Both the position numbers and the translations under genes were made by a program. A stretch of DNA of 58,270 nt from Planctomycetota bacterium (GTDB lineage Bacteria; Planctomycetota; Planctomycetia; Planctomycetales; Planctomycetaceae): NCBI GenBank assembly GCA_022600195.1, contig JAHZKX010000068.1, positions 66,184 through 124,453 on the forward strand, given 5' to 3'. Numbering within the stretch: position 1 is the first letter of the stretch; each line of letters starts with the position of its first letter. Below the pieces are notes generated by a model. It did not search any database and was not told the origin of the DNA. It saw nothing but the letters and a program-made list of their open reading frames with translations. Of the stretch, positions 8,395 through 18,215 are shown in pieces.

Positions 8395-10905
8395 ATGAAT
8401 TCAAAACTTACTGTCAGATTTCTTATTTCGAGTATTGGAGTCCTGCTTTCTCTGAATCCGGTGATCTCGGAAGCTGCCAAGCTTGTGGGATTTCTTCCGA
8501 ACCAGGCAAAAACCATTGTCTTGAATAATCCGGACGCCCATCAACAATTACTGGTGACACTCAAAGAAAAAACGGGGCGTCTCCGCGATGTGACGCGTGA
8601 AGTTCAATACCATGTGAAACCTGAAGGGATTGTCCAGGTCAGTCAGACGGGTTTTGTAACACCGCTTGCCAATGGCAGGGCCACGATTACCGCACAGATG
8701 ACATCCATGCCTTCTGTGGTCTTCCCCGTCCACGTGACTTCATACGAAAAACAGCGCCCCGTCAGTTTCTATAATGATGTGATCCCAATTCTGACTCGCG
8801 CTGGATGTAACAGTGGTTCCTGCCATGGTACACCAGCGGGGAAAAATAATTTTCGACTTTCACTGCTTGGATTTGAACCTCGTAATGATTTCGAATTTAT
8901 CACGAAGGAATCTCAAGGACGACGCGTCTCTCCGGCAGCACCTGAAAGGAGTCTCATTCTCCTCAAAGCTTCTGGCGGAATTCCCCATAATGGTGGAAAC
9001 CGGTTTAAAAAGAATGGTGCGGAATACAATATTATTAAACGCTGGATCCAGGAAGGGATGCAGTATGATCCAGAGAAAGATCCGAAGGTAGTACGAATTG
9101 AGATTTTCCCCGAAGACCGAGTGCTGCCACAGCAATCTTCACAACAACTGGTGGTCACGGCATTCTTCTCTGATGGCACATCTCAGGACATTACCCGAAC
9201 GGCAGAGTATAAACCAAACCAACCGATGATGTCTGAAGTGAATGAGCACGGCGTCGTTCAATTTAAAGAATTCACTGGTACGACTTCGGTGATGGTTCGA
9301 TTTCAAGAGCACGTTGCCGTATTTATGTCAACGATTCCATTAGGTAAACCCACACCAAACTTGCCGAAACCAAACAACTTTATTGATGAGCACATTTTCA
9401 CAAAACTGAAAGTCCTGGGATTGCCTCCCTCTGAAGGTTCTGATGACGCCACATTTCTGAGGCGCGTTACACTAGACATCACTGGCAGGCTCCCGAGTCT
9501 GGAAGAGACACAAACGTTTTTATCAGAGAAACAGCCGGGCAAACGCGCTCGCAAAATTGACAACTTGTTAAACAGTCCGGGATACGCAGATTTGTTTGCC
9601 TCGAAATGGGCCGGTATCTTGCGAAATAAAGCTGGGGGTAACCTGGAACAAGTTGCGCGGGAAACATTTGGATTTCACTCCTGGATACGTTCCAGTATCT
9701 CGGCCAATAAACCGTTCAATCAATTTGTCACAGAGTTGGTAACGGCACGGGGAAAACCGGGAACTAATCCCGCAGTTTCCTGGTATCGTGCGGTGAAAGA
9801 TCCCAAAGACCAGATGTCAGATATTGCACAGGTATTTCTTGGTGTTCGTATTCAATGTGCGCAGTGTCATCACCATCCGTATGAAAAGTGGAGCCAGGAT
9901 GATTTCTATGGGTTCCAGGCATTCTTTACGACGATTGGGCGTAAAGAAGTATATAAACTGCCCGAAGATGATATTGTCTACCATAAACGAATTGCTGCCG
10001 TCGCAAAGAACCCTAACACTGATGAAATACTCAAGCCCACACCTCTTGACGGAGCCGTTTTGGAGATTCCCATTCAAAGAGATCCAAGAATTGATCTGGC
10101 GAACTGGATCTCTTCGCCTGAGAATCCGTTTTTTGCCAAGATGCTAGTGAATCGATATTGGAAACATTTTTTCGGAAGAGGACTTGTTGAACCGGAAGAT
10201 GATATCCGCGTTACGAATCCGGCAACGCATCCGGCACTGTTAAATGAACTGGCAGAGTCGTTTGTTAAATCGAACTATGACCTGAAAGAGGTCTGTCGCA
10301 CGATTTGCAACAGTCGCACATATCAGTTGAGTTCATTCCCCAATCAAGATAATAAAGATGATGTTCAAAACTACGCACGGTATTATCCACGCCGTCTTGC
10401 TGCTGAAATCATGCTTGATGCAATGAATGACGCTTCCGGTGCAAAAAACAATTTCAACCATCAACCAGTGGGCGTGCGTGCTGTTGCTTTGCCCGATGAC
10501 TCGTCTAATGTGGAATCTTTTTTCTTGCGGGTCTTTGGCCGCCCTCAAATGGATACTGCCTGCGAATGCGAGCGAACGGCGAACGCTGATCTTGCTCAAA
10601 GCCTGCATCTGATCAACTCAGATACGATGGTCAAATTACTCTCGGCTCCGGATGGCCGTGCGGTGAGGATGGCACGTGATAAAACAAAAGATGACCAGAC
10701 TCACATCACGGAATTTTACTTGCATACACTGTCCAGGTTACCAACACAAAACGAGCTTGCAATTGCTTTGGCACATCTGGACAAAAAACGAAAACTATCG
10801 GCGGCAGATCCCAAGAAACTATCGAAGGATCAGGCAGAGCGCGAAGCCTACGAAGACATCATCTGGGTTGTAATCAATACCAAAGAATTTTTGTTCAATC
10901 ACTAA
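8395..10905 (+). CDS. DUF1549/DUF1553 protein with Ig-like and cytochrome-like motifs
   Basis: 836 residues with a signal peptide (about 1-27). An N-terminal bacterial Ig-like (BIG2-type) domain is seen at about 30-115 (GIVQVSQTGFVTPLANGRAT). The planctomycete cytochrome-type motif GCNSGSCHG follows near residue 139, then a second Ig-like segment at about 230-315. DUF1549 spans about 330-540 and includes a CAQCHHHPYEKW motif near residue 489 that could bind haem c. DUF1553 occupies the C-terminal 300 residues (NPFFAKMLVNRYWKHFFGRG, FGRPQMDTACECERT). The start at 8395 places the hydrophobic signal at the N-terminus. The family is linked to periplasmic electron transfer or polymer processing only by motif and neighbourhood. 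It is followed after 21 bases by the PPC gene, probably in one transcript. Confidence 0.93.
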   Translation: MNSKLTVRFLISSIGVLLSLNPVISEAAKLVGFLPNQAKTIVLNNPDAHQQLLVTLKEKTGRLRDVTREVQYHVKPEGIVQVSQTGFVTPLANGRATITAQMTSMPSVVFPVHVTSYEKQRPVSFYNDVIPILTRAGCNSGSCHGTPAGKNNFRLSLLGFEPRNDFEFITKESQGRRVSPAAPERSLILLKASGGIPHNGGNRFKKNGAEYNIIKRWIQEGMQYDPEKDPKVVRIEIFPEDRVLPQQSSQQLVVTAFFSDGTSQDITRTAEYKPNQPMMSEVNEHGVVQFKEFTGTTSVMVRFQEHVAVFMSTIPLGKPTPNLPKPNNFIDEHIFTKLKVLGLPPSEGSDDATFLRRVTLDITGRLPSLEETQTFLSEKQPGKRARKIDNLLNSPGYADLFASKWAGILRNKAGGNLEQVARETFGFHSWIRSSISANKPFNQFVTELVTARGKPGTNPAVSWYRAVKDPKDQMSDIAQVFLGVRIQCAQCHHHPYEKWSQDDFYGFQAFFTTIGRKEVYKLPEDDIVYHKRIAAVAKNPNTDEILKPTPLDGAVLEIPIQRDPRIDLANWISSPENPFFAKMLVNRYWKHFFGRGLVEPEDDIRVTNPATHPALLNELAESFVKSNYDLKEVCRTICNSRTYQLSSFPNQDNKDDVQNYARYYPRRLAAEIMLDAMNDASGAKNNFNHQPVGVRAVALPDDSSNVESFFLRVFGRPQMDTACECERTANADLAQSLHLINSDTMVKLLSAPDGRAVRMARDKTKDDQTHITEFYLHTLSRLPTQNELAIALAHLDKKRKLSAADPKKLSKDQAEREAYEDIIWVVINTKEFLFNH

Positions 10906-10926
10906 AATTCAACGAATGAATTGAAA

Positions 10927-13467
10927 ATGAATACTGCAAAACCGATGAACTATTTCACTGCTGTTTTTTTGATGCTGTCAGCCGTACTGAGTTTCCAACA
11001 ATCGGTTTCGGCACAGTTGCCAACGGCGGATCTTCGTCGAATTTCTCCGTTTTCTGCTATCGCCGGTAAAACTGTTGATATGACGATCGTCGGCACAAAT
11101 CTTGACCAGACAACAGAACTTCGATTTACTCATCCGGGAATCATCGCCAAACCTGTCCTGTTACCCACTGACGATCTATTTCCACAAGCGCGTATTCAGA
11201 ATACAAGATTCAAAGTCACGGTATCTCCGGAGGTTCCTCCGGGAATCTACGAAGCCCGCGCCGTTTCTTACTTTGGACTATCCACAGCGCGACCGTTTGT
11301 CGTGGCAGCTTCCGACAGCCGGGAAGTTCAGGAAACAGGGACTCATGCTACCAGAGAAACAGCGATGTCTGCGGACGTCAATTCTGTGATTACCGGAGAT
11401 GTGCCATCCAGAGGAATCGACTGGTACAAATTTAAAGCAAAAGCTGGTCAACGTGTGCTCGTTGAAATTCATGCAGAACGGCTGGATTCAAGAATGGATG
11501 GCCAGATAGTCGTCTATGATTCTAATGGTCGCGAAGTTGACCGCAACAGAGACTGGTACGGCCGTGATCCTTTTATTGAAGTCCAACCAAAACAAGATGG
11601 TGAATTCTATCTGGCAATTTCTGATATTCTCTACCGGGGAGGTTCAGAGCACTTTTATCGTCTGAGTATTTCCGATAAACCACACATTGATTATATTTTC
11701 CCACCGGCGGGTGAACCGGGATCACGTAAGACTTATACAATCTACGGGCGTAATTTGCCGGGCGGTAGTTTTGGCAAGTCTGTCTTACGTAATGGACAGA
11801 AACTGGAATCGCTGGAAGTGGAAATCACTTTGCCTGATGTCCCCATGCTTCCGGCCCGTTTCCAGCCGGAATTTCCGCGTCAGGGTCTCTTATATGGTTC
11901 CGATTATCGACTCAAGAATTCCAACACCGTCAGTGTCGGTTTTGCAACGGCTCCGGTTGTGATCGAATCAGCTCAGTCGAATCAACAAAAAGTTTCCGTG
12001 CCGGTTGAAATTGCGGGTCGATTTGATGAACCCAATGACGAGGATGTCTTTCAGTTTCGAGCAGAAAAGGGAAAGACCTATTGCATCGACGTCATTTCGG
12101 ATCGTATGCAGTCCCAGGTGGATGTTGCTTTGGAAGTTCAGCAGGTCATTCGATCAAAGTCGGGAGAAGTCACTCTGAAAAAAGTAGCCGAGAATGATGA
12201 TCTCCCATCTTTTTTCAGTGTACACAACAAGGATGCGATTAATCTGAATACGAATGATGCCGCCCTTTCTTTTATCGCACCAGAGACTGGTGATTATAAC
12301 GTCACAGTTCTCAATCAATTTGGTGGAGGTGGAACTGCTGACATTTATCGTCTGGCGATTCGAGAACCAAAACCAGATTTCCAACTGATTGCCACAACGG
12401 AACGCACTTTGCCCTCCGGTCGAACAGGCTACTCTGTGACCCCTCTTTTGAGACAGGGAGCAAAATGGGGCATCCGGATTGTTGCACCGCGTCAGGATGG
12501 ATTTGAAGGGGATATCGTGATCACCGCTGATAATTTGCCACCTGGTGTAACAGCACAACCTTTGACTCTGAGCGGAAAGACTGACCATGGAATGCTTGTT
12601 ATATCTGCATCCCCCTCAGCCAAGAGCTGGGCAGGAGAAATCAAGATTAATGGTACAGCTCTGGTCAATCGGAAACCGATGGTCCGTGAAGCAAAGTTTG
12701 CTTCGCTGATCTGGGGTCACGTTTTTTCCGACGCAATACGCGTTCGTTCCCGGCTCACCACACACATTCCCCTTTCAGTCAATGGACAAGAAAAAGCATC
12801 GGTCATTCTGTCACCTGTTGAAAACAAAGAATGGGCTGTTGAGATCAACCAAAAACTGGAAATTCCCATACAGGTGGTTGATAACGGCACACGCAAAGGA
12901 AATTTGACGGTCGAGCCTCACGGTTTGTTCGGCATGTTGCGCAGCCCCCCGACGGTGAATATTGCTGAAAAAGAGACCGAAGGGAAACTGGTCATTGATT
13001 TCAGGTCCAATGGAAATTTCAAAGTAGAACCGGGACGATATCAGTTCACTTTGTTAGGAGTTGGCGTAACTCAATATCGTTATAATGTCCCCGCCAGCAT
13101 CAAAGCTGCCGCCGAAGTAAAACGAATTGACCATTTGATAACACAAATCAAGGCTGACGTGGAACGCACGAAAGCGGCAGTCGAAAAAACAAAGCTAGCA
13201 CTGACACAGGCAAAACAAAATGTCGCACAGTCCGGTTCGAATCCGTCATTGGATGCCAACATGAAAAAAGCACAGCTAGACTACGATTCCGCAGTTAAAT
13301 CTGCAAAAGCGGCTACCGACAAATTCACCCGTGCTGAAAAAGCCAAAACGCAAGTCGATGCGACTTCAAAAACAACGGAATCAATTGCCAAACCGAAAGA
13401 TAATAAATTTGCTGTCTGGTCAGACTTGATCACTGTGATCGTCAAGCCGGCGGCAAAGAAAAAGTAA
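10927..13467 (+). CDS. Secreted PPC-domain protein with C-terminal coiled coil
   Basis: About 846 residues starting at ATG 10927; an in-frame TTG two codons upstream is less likely. The signal peptide ends near SVSAQ. After an IPT/TIG-like N-terminal segment (LRRISPFSAIAGKTVDMTIV), two PPC (bacterial pre-peptidase C-terminal) beta-sandwiches are visible: about residues 145-250 (GDVPSRGIDWYKFKAKAGQR) and about 350-480 (GRFDEPNDEDVFQFRAEKGK). The last 130 residues are Ala/Lys/Thr-rich with strong coiled-coil character (KADVERTKAAVEKTK). It is an accessory or adhesion-type extracellular protein; no catalytic domain is seen. It forms a probable operon with the preceding DUF1549/1553 gene. The 3' end converges on the next minus-strand gene with 10 bases between the stops. 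Confidence 0.88.
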   Translation: MNTAKPMNYFTAVFLMLSAVLSFQQSVSAQLPTADLRRISPFSAIAGKTVDMTIVGTNLDQTTELRFTHPGIIAKPVLLPTDDLFPQARIQNTRFKVTVSPEVPPGIYEARAVSYFGLSTARPFVVAASDSREVQETGTHATRETAMSADVNSVITGDVPSRGIDWYKFKAKAGQRVLVEIHAERLDSRMDGQIVVYDSNGREVDRNRDWYGRDPFIEVQPKQDGEFYLAISDILYRGGSEHFYRLSISDKPHIDYIFPPAGEPGSRKTYTIYGRNLPGGSFGKSVLRNGQKLESLEVEITLPDVPMLPARFQPEFPRQGLLYGSDYRLKNSNTVSVGFATAPVVIESAQSNQQKVSVPVEIAGRFDEPNDEDVFQFRAEKGKTYCIDVISDRMQSQVDVALEVQQVIRSKSGEVTLKKVAENDDLPSFFSVHNKDAINLNTNDAALSFIAPETGDYNVTVLNQFGGGGTADIYRLAIREPKPDFQLIATTERTLPSGRTGYSVTPLLRQGAKWGIRIVAPRQDGFEGDIVITADNLPPGVTAQPLTLSGKTDHGMLVISASPSAKSWAGEIKINGTALVNRKPMVREAKFASLIWGHVFSDAIRVRSRLTTHIPLSVNGQEKASVILSPVENKEWAVEINQKLEIPIQVVDNGTRKGNLTVEPHGLFGMLRSPPTVNIAEKETEGKLVIDFRSNGNFKVEPGRYQFTLLGVGVTQYRYNVPASIKAAAEVKRIDHLITQIKADVERTKAAVEKTKLALTQAKQNVAQSGSNPSLDANMKKAQLDYDSAVKSAKAATDKFTRAEKAKTQVDATSKTTESIAKPKDNKFAVWSDLITVIVKPAAKKK

Positions 13468-13477
13468 GTATTGGTTG

Positions 13478-15064
13478 TTATCTAGCGGAATAATAGGCGG
13501 CGACCTGTTTCCTGAATTCGTTCCACGCAGGCTTAGCGGAGCCATCACTCCTAAACATTCCAAAATGGCTCATGGAATCGATGATTTTCTCCACAAACTG
13601 CGGAGGCAGATCTGGAAAAATCGCCCTGTAGGCAGGCCCGGTGATTGCGGTGTCATGATCGTACATCGAACCGAACGAAGCGTATTCTATCGTTTTATGA
13701 TACTTCTCCAGTACGCGATAGAATTCTTGAATAAACTCCACCTGTTCTTCATCCGAACTTTTATCTGTTTTTGATGTGGACCAGCCCGCATTCTGTAAAG
13801 CGATTTTCTTCCCCTCCGATATGCCGGTCAGACGCTTCACCAGTGATTCGAAATCAGAGGGTTTGCGAACCACTTTACCTTTTAAGACATCATAGGCCAT
13901 GAAATCGGTGACAAAAGCCAGGCGGGACAACACTTCAGCATTCGTACTGATGTCCGCATTCACGCCTACTTTAATATGTGGACTCTGTCGCTGGATCGAC
14001 TTTTTGACTTCCGTCAGAAACTGACAGTAGTCATTCAGTTGATCGGGATGCTTCTTAAAATAGGCGTCGGACCCCTCAGCATGAATCACGATATATTTGT
14101 GGCGATCTCCAAAGCGATCGAGATAAGCAGTCACGAAATCCGTGTAGCGATTCAACAGTGCTGGATCAGTAAACGATTTAAATCGAATACCTTTTGGCAC
14201 ATTGATTTTGTCGAGGAAAAACGGCCCGCCAATATCTTTGGACAGTTCAAACTGAAATCCATGTTTGTCGAGCACGGTAAAGAAATTTTCCCACGACTTG
14301 AAATTGTAAGCACCCTTGGTTTTTTCTTTGCTTGCCCAAAGTCCTGCCTGGAGAGAAAGTACCTGGACCCCGTTCTCTTGCGCTTTGGTGAAGAAGTCAA
14401 GCCAGCGTTTTTCAGTCTCCTGAAAATTACGAGGTACACAGACCATCCCTACCTTTCCGGTCGAAAGTTTTTTTGCGTAAGCAGGTTTCGCCACCCTGGA
14501 ATTGCTGGATTGTGAGGTGAACTTCCAATCCGTAAACCAAAGCGTTCGATTGCCACGAGTTTTTCCATTCAAGGCGGAAAAATCGAGTAGCACGATCCTG
14601 GAGATCTGATTCTGATCCAGGCGACCGTTGACGATCTTATCTTTATTGATGGTAAAATCTGCCAATGGCAGATCGAATTTTTGACTCGCTTTCTCTACGG
14701 TTATAATTTTATAATATTTCTCACCGCTGGATTCATTCAGTTGCAACCATAGCTGATGTTTCGTTGTACCGCGACATTGAAATTGCATGCGTGTCATGCC
14801 GGTCAACGTTCCCGGCTTCACATCTTTTGTACAAACGCGAAATTGTTTGTTTGAGTAATTCACGTCCCATTGCATCGCTTTACCTGACGATGTAACTTCC
14901 AAACGCACTTTGTCTCCCGGCAGAACTTCAAACAAATCACTTTTGTTTTGAAATCCTATGTCAACATTTTTTGAAGAAGAAACAGCACGTTGTTCCGCGG
15001 AAGCTAACTGAGGTGCAGCAATCAATGACACAAGTGAAAAACAGAGTACAAATCGAAACATCAT
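13478..15064 (-). CDS. Secreted glycoside-hydrolase-like protein, family not recognised
   Basis: 528 residues with a clear signal peptide (about 1-24, ending LASA). Residues about 25-170 are beta-rich and could be a carbohydrate-binding sandwich. The rest reads as a TIM barrel of glycosidase type: VGMVCVPRNFQETEKRWLDF opens it, IVIHAEGSDAYFK and VGVNADIS look like strand ends with acidic residues, and ALQNAGWSTS followed by EEQVEFIQEFYRVLEKYHK resembles the late strands of clan A-like hydrolases. I cannot assign a GH family. Glu in HAEGSD is a candidate acid/base; the nucleophile is unclear. The next gene upstream on this strand ends 108 bases away; cotranscription is possible but not shown. 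Confidence 0.72.
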   Translation of the reverse strand: MMFRFVLCFSLVSLIAAPQLASAEQRAVSSSKNVDIGFQNKSDLFEVLPGDKVRLEVTSSGKAMQWDVNYSNKQFRVCTKDVKPGTLTGMTRMQFQCRGTTKHQLWLQLNESSGEKYYKIITVEKASQKFDLPLADFTINKDKIVNGRLDQNQISRIVLLDFSALNGKTRGNRTLWFTDWKFTSQSSNSRVAKPAYAKKLSTGKVGMVCVPRNFQETEKRWLDFFTKAQENGVQVLSLQAGLWASKEKTKGAYNFKSWENFFTVLDKHGFQFELSKDIGGPFFLDKINVPKGIRFKSFTDPALLNRYTDFVTAYLDRFGDRHKYIVIHAEGSDAYFKKHPDQLNDYCQFLTEVKKSIQRQSPHIKVGVNADISTNAEVLSRLAFVTDFMAYDVLKGKVVRKPSDFESLVKRLTGISEGKKIALQNAGWSTSKTDKSSDEEQVEFIQEFYRVLEKYHKTIEYASFGSMYDHDTAITGPAYRAIFPDLPPQFVEKIIDSMSHFGMFRSDGSAKPAWNEFRKQVAAYYSAR

Positions 15065-15172
15065 TGTTTTCCATGCGTGAGTGGTCTTTGGGTGATAAAA
15101 TATATTGAACTACTTTATATCATTCGCCATTTGCATGAATATCTTGGAAAAACCCAAAATAAAACTAACCGT

Positions 15173-16114
15173 TCATGGTGTTTTTTCAGAGAGTTTCTTG
15201 CGTACCAGCTCGGATTGCCGGTCATTGAGAATTTGCCAGCAGGCGAGCCCGTTACCTACCAGATCAAATTCGTCGAATTCCCAGATGACCTTTTTGTTGC
15301 CATCAATCTCGAAAATTTGTGGATTGTCGGGTCCTGCATGACAGTTGCCAATGATCCGATTTCCGTTATCGAGTTCCTGCAGACAGGTGGTCCATTTTAA
15401 TTCGATATCCGTTTGAGGCACTTTGCCTTTGATTTCCCAGACAACCTTTTTATCGGGGGAGACTTCGACCACACTGTTGCCGCTACCCGAGGCAATGAGA
15501 GTGTTGCCATTTTTCAAGCGAATGGCACCATAGACACGTGTTTTAATTAGATAATCCCAGATAATTTCTCCCTGTCGATTATATTCTGTGACAACCCCCG
15601 GCTGTTCCGAACAAACAAGAAACGTTCCGTTCGGCGTGATTCTTGTCAGGCGCGTCGACTGTGTGCCTCCCGTTTTCAGAGGGAACTGAAAAACGAGTTT
15701 TCCACTTTGATCGACTTCGATAATCCGTCCTACGCCGCTCTCGACAATCATCGTGTTTCCATTGGGCAGTCTGGCGAATGCGTGGACATCAACGCGTTTA
15801 CCCGCATTGCCATTTTTGGTTGCTGAGTCGTAAGTCCAGACGACTTTTTTGTCCAAGGTTAACTCTGTGAGTTTCGTCCAACTATCATGGAAGAGAATAT
15901 TACCGTTGGGCAAAAGTTGTACATCGTGGTGTCCTGCATGTCCTTTCATTGGACCTGCGGTTTTATGTGACCAGAGCACTTTTCCTTCAGCGTCACAAAT
16001 GGCGAGAATATTCTTTCCGTAAGAAGCCCCCACCAGAACCAGCCGCTCGGCGGCAACTGTTTTATGGACCAATAGAAAGCTGAGTATTATGATAACATGC
16101 GAGACGAGCTTCAT
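15173..16114 (-). CDS. Secreted PQQ/NHL-like beta-propeller protein
   Basis: 313 residues, signal peptide about 1-22 (cleavage near VAA). The body is a series of blades with the repeated pattern LPNGNxLxxxS...VVWxY/F, for example LLPNGNILFHDSW, RLPNGNTMIVESG, RLKNGNTLIASGSG and ELDNGNRIIGNCH. That pattern is typical of PQQ-binding-like or arylsulfotransferase-like propellers found singly in planctomycetes. No catalytic motif is evident, so a binding or scaffold role is as likely as an enzymatic one. The start codon is 97 bases from the stop of the DUF1990 gene upstream on the same strand. Confidence 0.82.
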   Translation of the reverse strand: MKLVSHVIIILSFLLVHKTVAAERLVLVGASYGKNILAICDAEGKVLWSHKTAGPMKGHAGHHDVQLLPNGNILFHDSWTKLTELTLDKKVVWTYDSATKNGNAGKRVDVHAFARLPNGNTMIVESGVGRIIEVDQSGKLVFQFPLKTGGTQSTRLTRITPNGTFLVCSEQPGVVTEYNRQGEIIWDYLIKTRVYGAIRLKNGNTLIASGSGNSVVEVSPDKKVVWEIKGKVPQTDIELKWTTCLQELDNGNRIIGNCHAGPDNPQIFEIDGNKKVIWEFDEFDLVGNGLACWQILNDRQSELVRKKLSEKTP

Positions 16115-16211
16115 GGTTCCATGTATTTCCTGATCGAAGTAAGTTTAAATGAGTGTGTACGCTATCATACTGGATACTATTGGTCTCTATGAGCAAGTTG
16201 CAAGGAACCTT

Positions 16212-16838
16212 TTATTTGTTTCCGCAATCTTTACTCTTTTCAGGTAATTCTTTTGATTCTCTATCAGTCACACTGTTTTTCATGGCCTGCATGGAATCTA
16301 AAGCGAATTGTTTCTGTTTTCTGCGGACATAGGGATATGCAAGTTTGGACAGTCGTTGATTGGGGCGTGAGTAGGCGAAGATGTCGTACCAGACGGAATT
16401 GTCTTTTGCATGCCACTCTACTTGAAATCGTTCTTCGCCTGATTCAGCGTGTTCGGGTAGCGTGCCATAGGCAAAGGTAAATCGCTGAACTGGTTCTGTT
16501 TCCTCCATGACGTACACAATACGACAGGCATTGAGAACCCAGAGCCCCAACGCGTGTGCCAAAACCCCCACAGTCTGGTCGGGTTCCGGAATCTGATTTT
16601 TGTGATGAAGTTCAATCCAGTCGAACTGAAAATGTCGCCATTCACACAACGCCTGCCTGGCAAGCTGGAACATCTCTTTACCCTGCCCCAATTGAATCCG
16701 ATTGTGATCTACAACATATCCCGCGGGATGTTCTCCTTTTCCCGTAGCACCGACCATGGAATAGGTGAATTCCAGTTTCGATTGTGCCTCGATGAATTCT
16801 CTAATCTGTTGCTTGAATGGTTTTTTAAAAAAATACAT
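16212..16838 (-). CDS. DUF1990 family protein
   Basis: 208 residues, cytoplasmic by sequence (no signal or membrane segment). It matches the DUF1990 (UPF0548) pattern: YSMVGATGKGEHPAGYVVDH near the N-terminus, an internal ALCEWRHFQFDWIELHHK, then GVLAHALGLWVLNACRIVYV and RFTFAYGTLPEHAESGEERF. The family is found in bacteria and plants, with a fold related to START-like or YbaB-like small barrels, and has no assigned reaction. Its C-terminal 25 residues are charged and probably disordered. It starts six bases after the stop of the small gene upstream, so the two are an operon. Confidence 0.85.
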   Translation of the reverse strand: MYFFKKPFKQQIREFIEAQSKLEFTYSMVGATGKGEHPAGYVVDHNRIQLGQGKEMFQLARQALCEWRHFQFDWIELHHKNQIPEPDQTVGVLAHALGLWVLNACRIVYVMEETEPVQRFTFAYGTLPEHAESGEERFQVEWHAKDNSVWYDIFAYSRPNQRLSKLAYPYVRRKQKQFALDSMQAMKNSVTDRESKELPEKSKDCGNK

Positions 16839-16844
16839 CAGTGA

Positions 16845-17141
16845 TTAATCATCCCTGCCTACGCGACCATCGTAGTCTGCAAAAATTGTATTCACATGTC
16901 GTTCCAGAATCTTAACTAATGTCGGATCACGGGTTGTAAGTACGGCGTCTGAATTGAGTTCCCCCTGATTCGCCGCCAATACAATCGCTGCGAGAACATG
17001 TTCCACATCAACGGGCAGACCGGTTGGCTCTTCCAGCATCAATGCCAGATCAAATAACGGCTCTGCCAGTTCCGGGGCCACGTTTGCCTGCCCGGAAGAG
17101 GTGATAGTGATGCCAGTTATAATTTGTTTAGAATGTTTCAT
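16845..17141 (-). CDS. Small acidic protein of unknown function
   Basis: 98 residues, no recognised family. The middle (APELAEPLFDLALMLEEPTG and VEHVLAAIVLAANQGELN) is helical and acidic, and the C-terminus (VKILERHVNTIFADYDGRVG) is amphipathic. There is no signal peptide. The coding case rests on the six-base gap to the DUF1990 gene downstream, normal codon use and the ATG at 17141 following a run of purines on the coding strand. Possibly a helper of the DUF1990 protein; that is inference from position only. Confidence 0.65.
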   Translation of the reverse strand: MKHSKQIITGITITSSGQANVAPELAEPLFDLALMLEEPTGLPVDVEHVLAAIVLAANQGELNSDAVLTTRDPTLVKILERHVNTIFADYDGRVGRDD

Positions 17142-17537
17142 TGTGTCTTTTTGAACATTTCATATCGCGTGTCGTGAAATTATTTTTCTTGCTAACCTGT
17201 AAGCGAGTGCCTAGAATATCTTAACTGAGTTCATTCTCGATGTATTCTCTTTTATCTTCATTTCTTCTGTAGCAATCAATGAGAGAAACGCGTTTTTAGT
17301 CAAAGACGTTAGTATCTCTCCTGTGTTCTGTGTAACTTCATTTCATAAAACGTTATCCATTCAGGGTATACAGAACCGGTTTTACGATTTTTTTTTGCAT
17401 TCATATCTTCTTACAACCCAATAGTACAATTCAGAGAAACAGTTACTGACTTTTCTGAAACGCATTCTACAACAGTATTGGGCCTACTGTATTTTTCAGG
17501 TTTGACAATTGTAGTCCGATTTTGGGGGATTTTACCA
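17142..17537. other. Intergenic region between divergent genes, no gene seen
   Basis: 396 bases of AT-rich sequence between the 98-residue minus-strand gene and the EF-hand gene. I see no open frame with coding character, tRNA or hairpin. The last bases, TTTGGGGGATTTTACC, provide the ribosome site of the EF-hand gene. It presumably holds divergent promoters, but no hexamer pair is convincing. Confidence 0.6.
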
Positions 17538-18215
17538 ATGCGAAAATTTAGTTTTGTACTCACACTGTTTGCGCTGATGATATTTGCCAGTGATGCGTTT
17601 GCCCAACGTGGTGGCGGGGGCGGACGAGGTGGTGGTCAACGTGGTGGCGGACCACGTGGCGGGGGTCAGCAGGGTGGTGCTCAACAGGGCGGCCAGCAAG
17701 GTGGCGGACAATGCCAACGCGGAGGCGGTGGAGCTGGCGGTCAGATGCGACAACCCGGGGGGAACCAGAATGGCACTGTCGATAACGTTGAAGTCGTGAC
17801 TCAGTTGATGGCCCGGATGGATCAAAACCGAGATGGAATGATCTCACGAAATGAAGTTCCCTCTCAATTTCTGCCGCGAATGACGGGAGCGGATCAAAAC
17901 AACGACGGAGTTGTGAATCGACAGGAACAGATGGCTGTGATAGATCGCGCAAGAATTCTTAGCGGCCGTCCCAATATCACAGGAATCGGTCTCACTGCAG
18001 ATATATTCACAATGTTAGATCAAAACAAAGATACGACAATCAGCAGAGTCGAGACACCCCGGCAGTTACAACGTCTCTTCCAGGCCCTTGATTCAAACAA
18101 GGACGGTCAAATTAATGAAGAAGAACAGAAAGCCGCCCTCTATCGTATCAAACTCAGACTGAATCCCGAAAAACCAAAGGACCGGGAGTCTGCGTCTAAA
18201 GTTCAGACAGAATAA
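17538..18215 (+). CDS. Secreted Gly-rich EF-hand protein
   Basis: 225 residues from ATG 17538, chosen because GGGGGAT lies seven bases upstream and a clean signal peptide (MRKFSFVLTLFALMIFASDA, then FA) follows; the frame stays open 20 codons upstream without a signal. Residues about 24-80 are a low-complexity Gly/Gln/Arg tract with one Cys. Four EF-hand-like calcium loops follow: DQNRDGMISRNE, DQNNDGVVNRQE, DQNKDTTISRVE (Gly at loop position 6 replaced by Thr) and DSNKDGQINEEE. Secreted calcium-binding proteins of this type are abundant in planctomycetes and may act in the cell envelope or matrix; the exact role is unknown. The Gly-rich part is long for the family. Confidence 0.87.
   Translation: MRKFSFVLTLFALMIFASDAFAQRGGGGGRGGGQRGGGPRGGGQQGGAQQGGQQGGGQCQRGGGGAGGQMRQPGGNQNGTVDNVEVVTQLMARMDQNRDGMISRNEVPSQFLPRMTGADQNNDGVVNRQEQMAVIDRARILSGRPNITGIGLTADIFTMLDQNKDTTISRVETPRQLQRLFQALDSNKDGQINEEEQKAALYRIKLRLNPEKPKDRESASKVQTE

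Noticed and set aside
8220-8528. Plus-strand frame ahead of the DUF1549/1553 gene
   Set aside because: It overlaps the true start in another frame, has Arg/Cys-rich composition and no family pattern.
17560-17952. Minus-strand frame opposite the EF-hand gene
   Set aside because: A complement of Gly-rich codons; no start signals.
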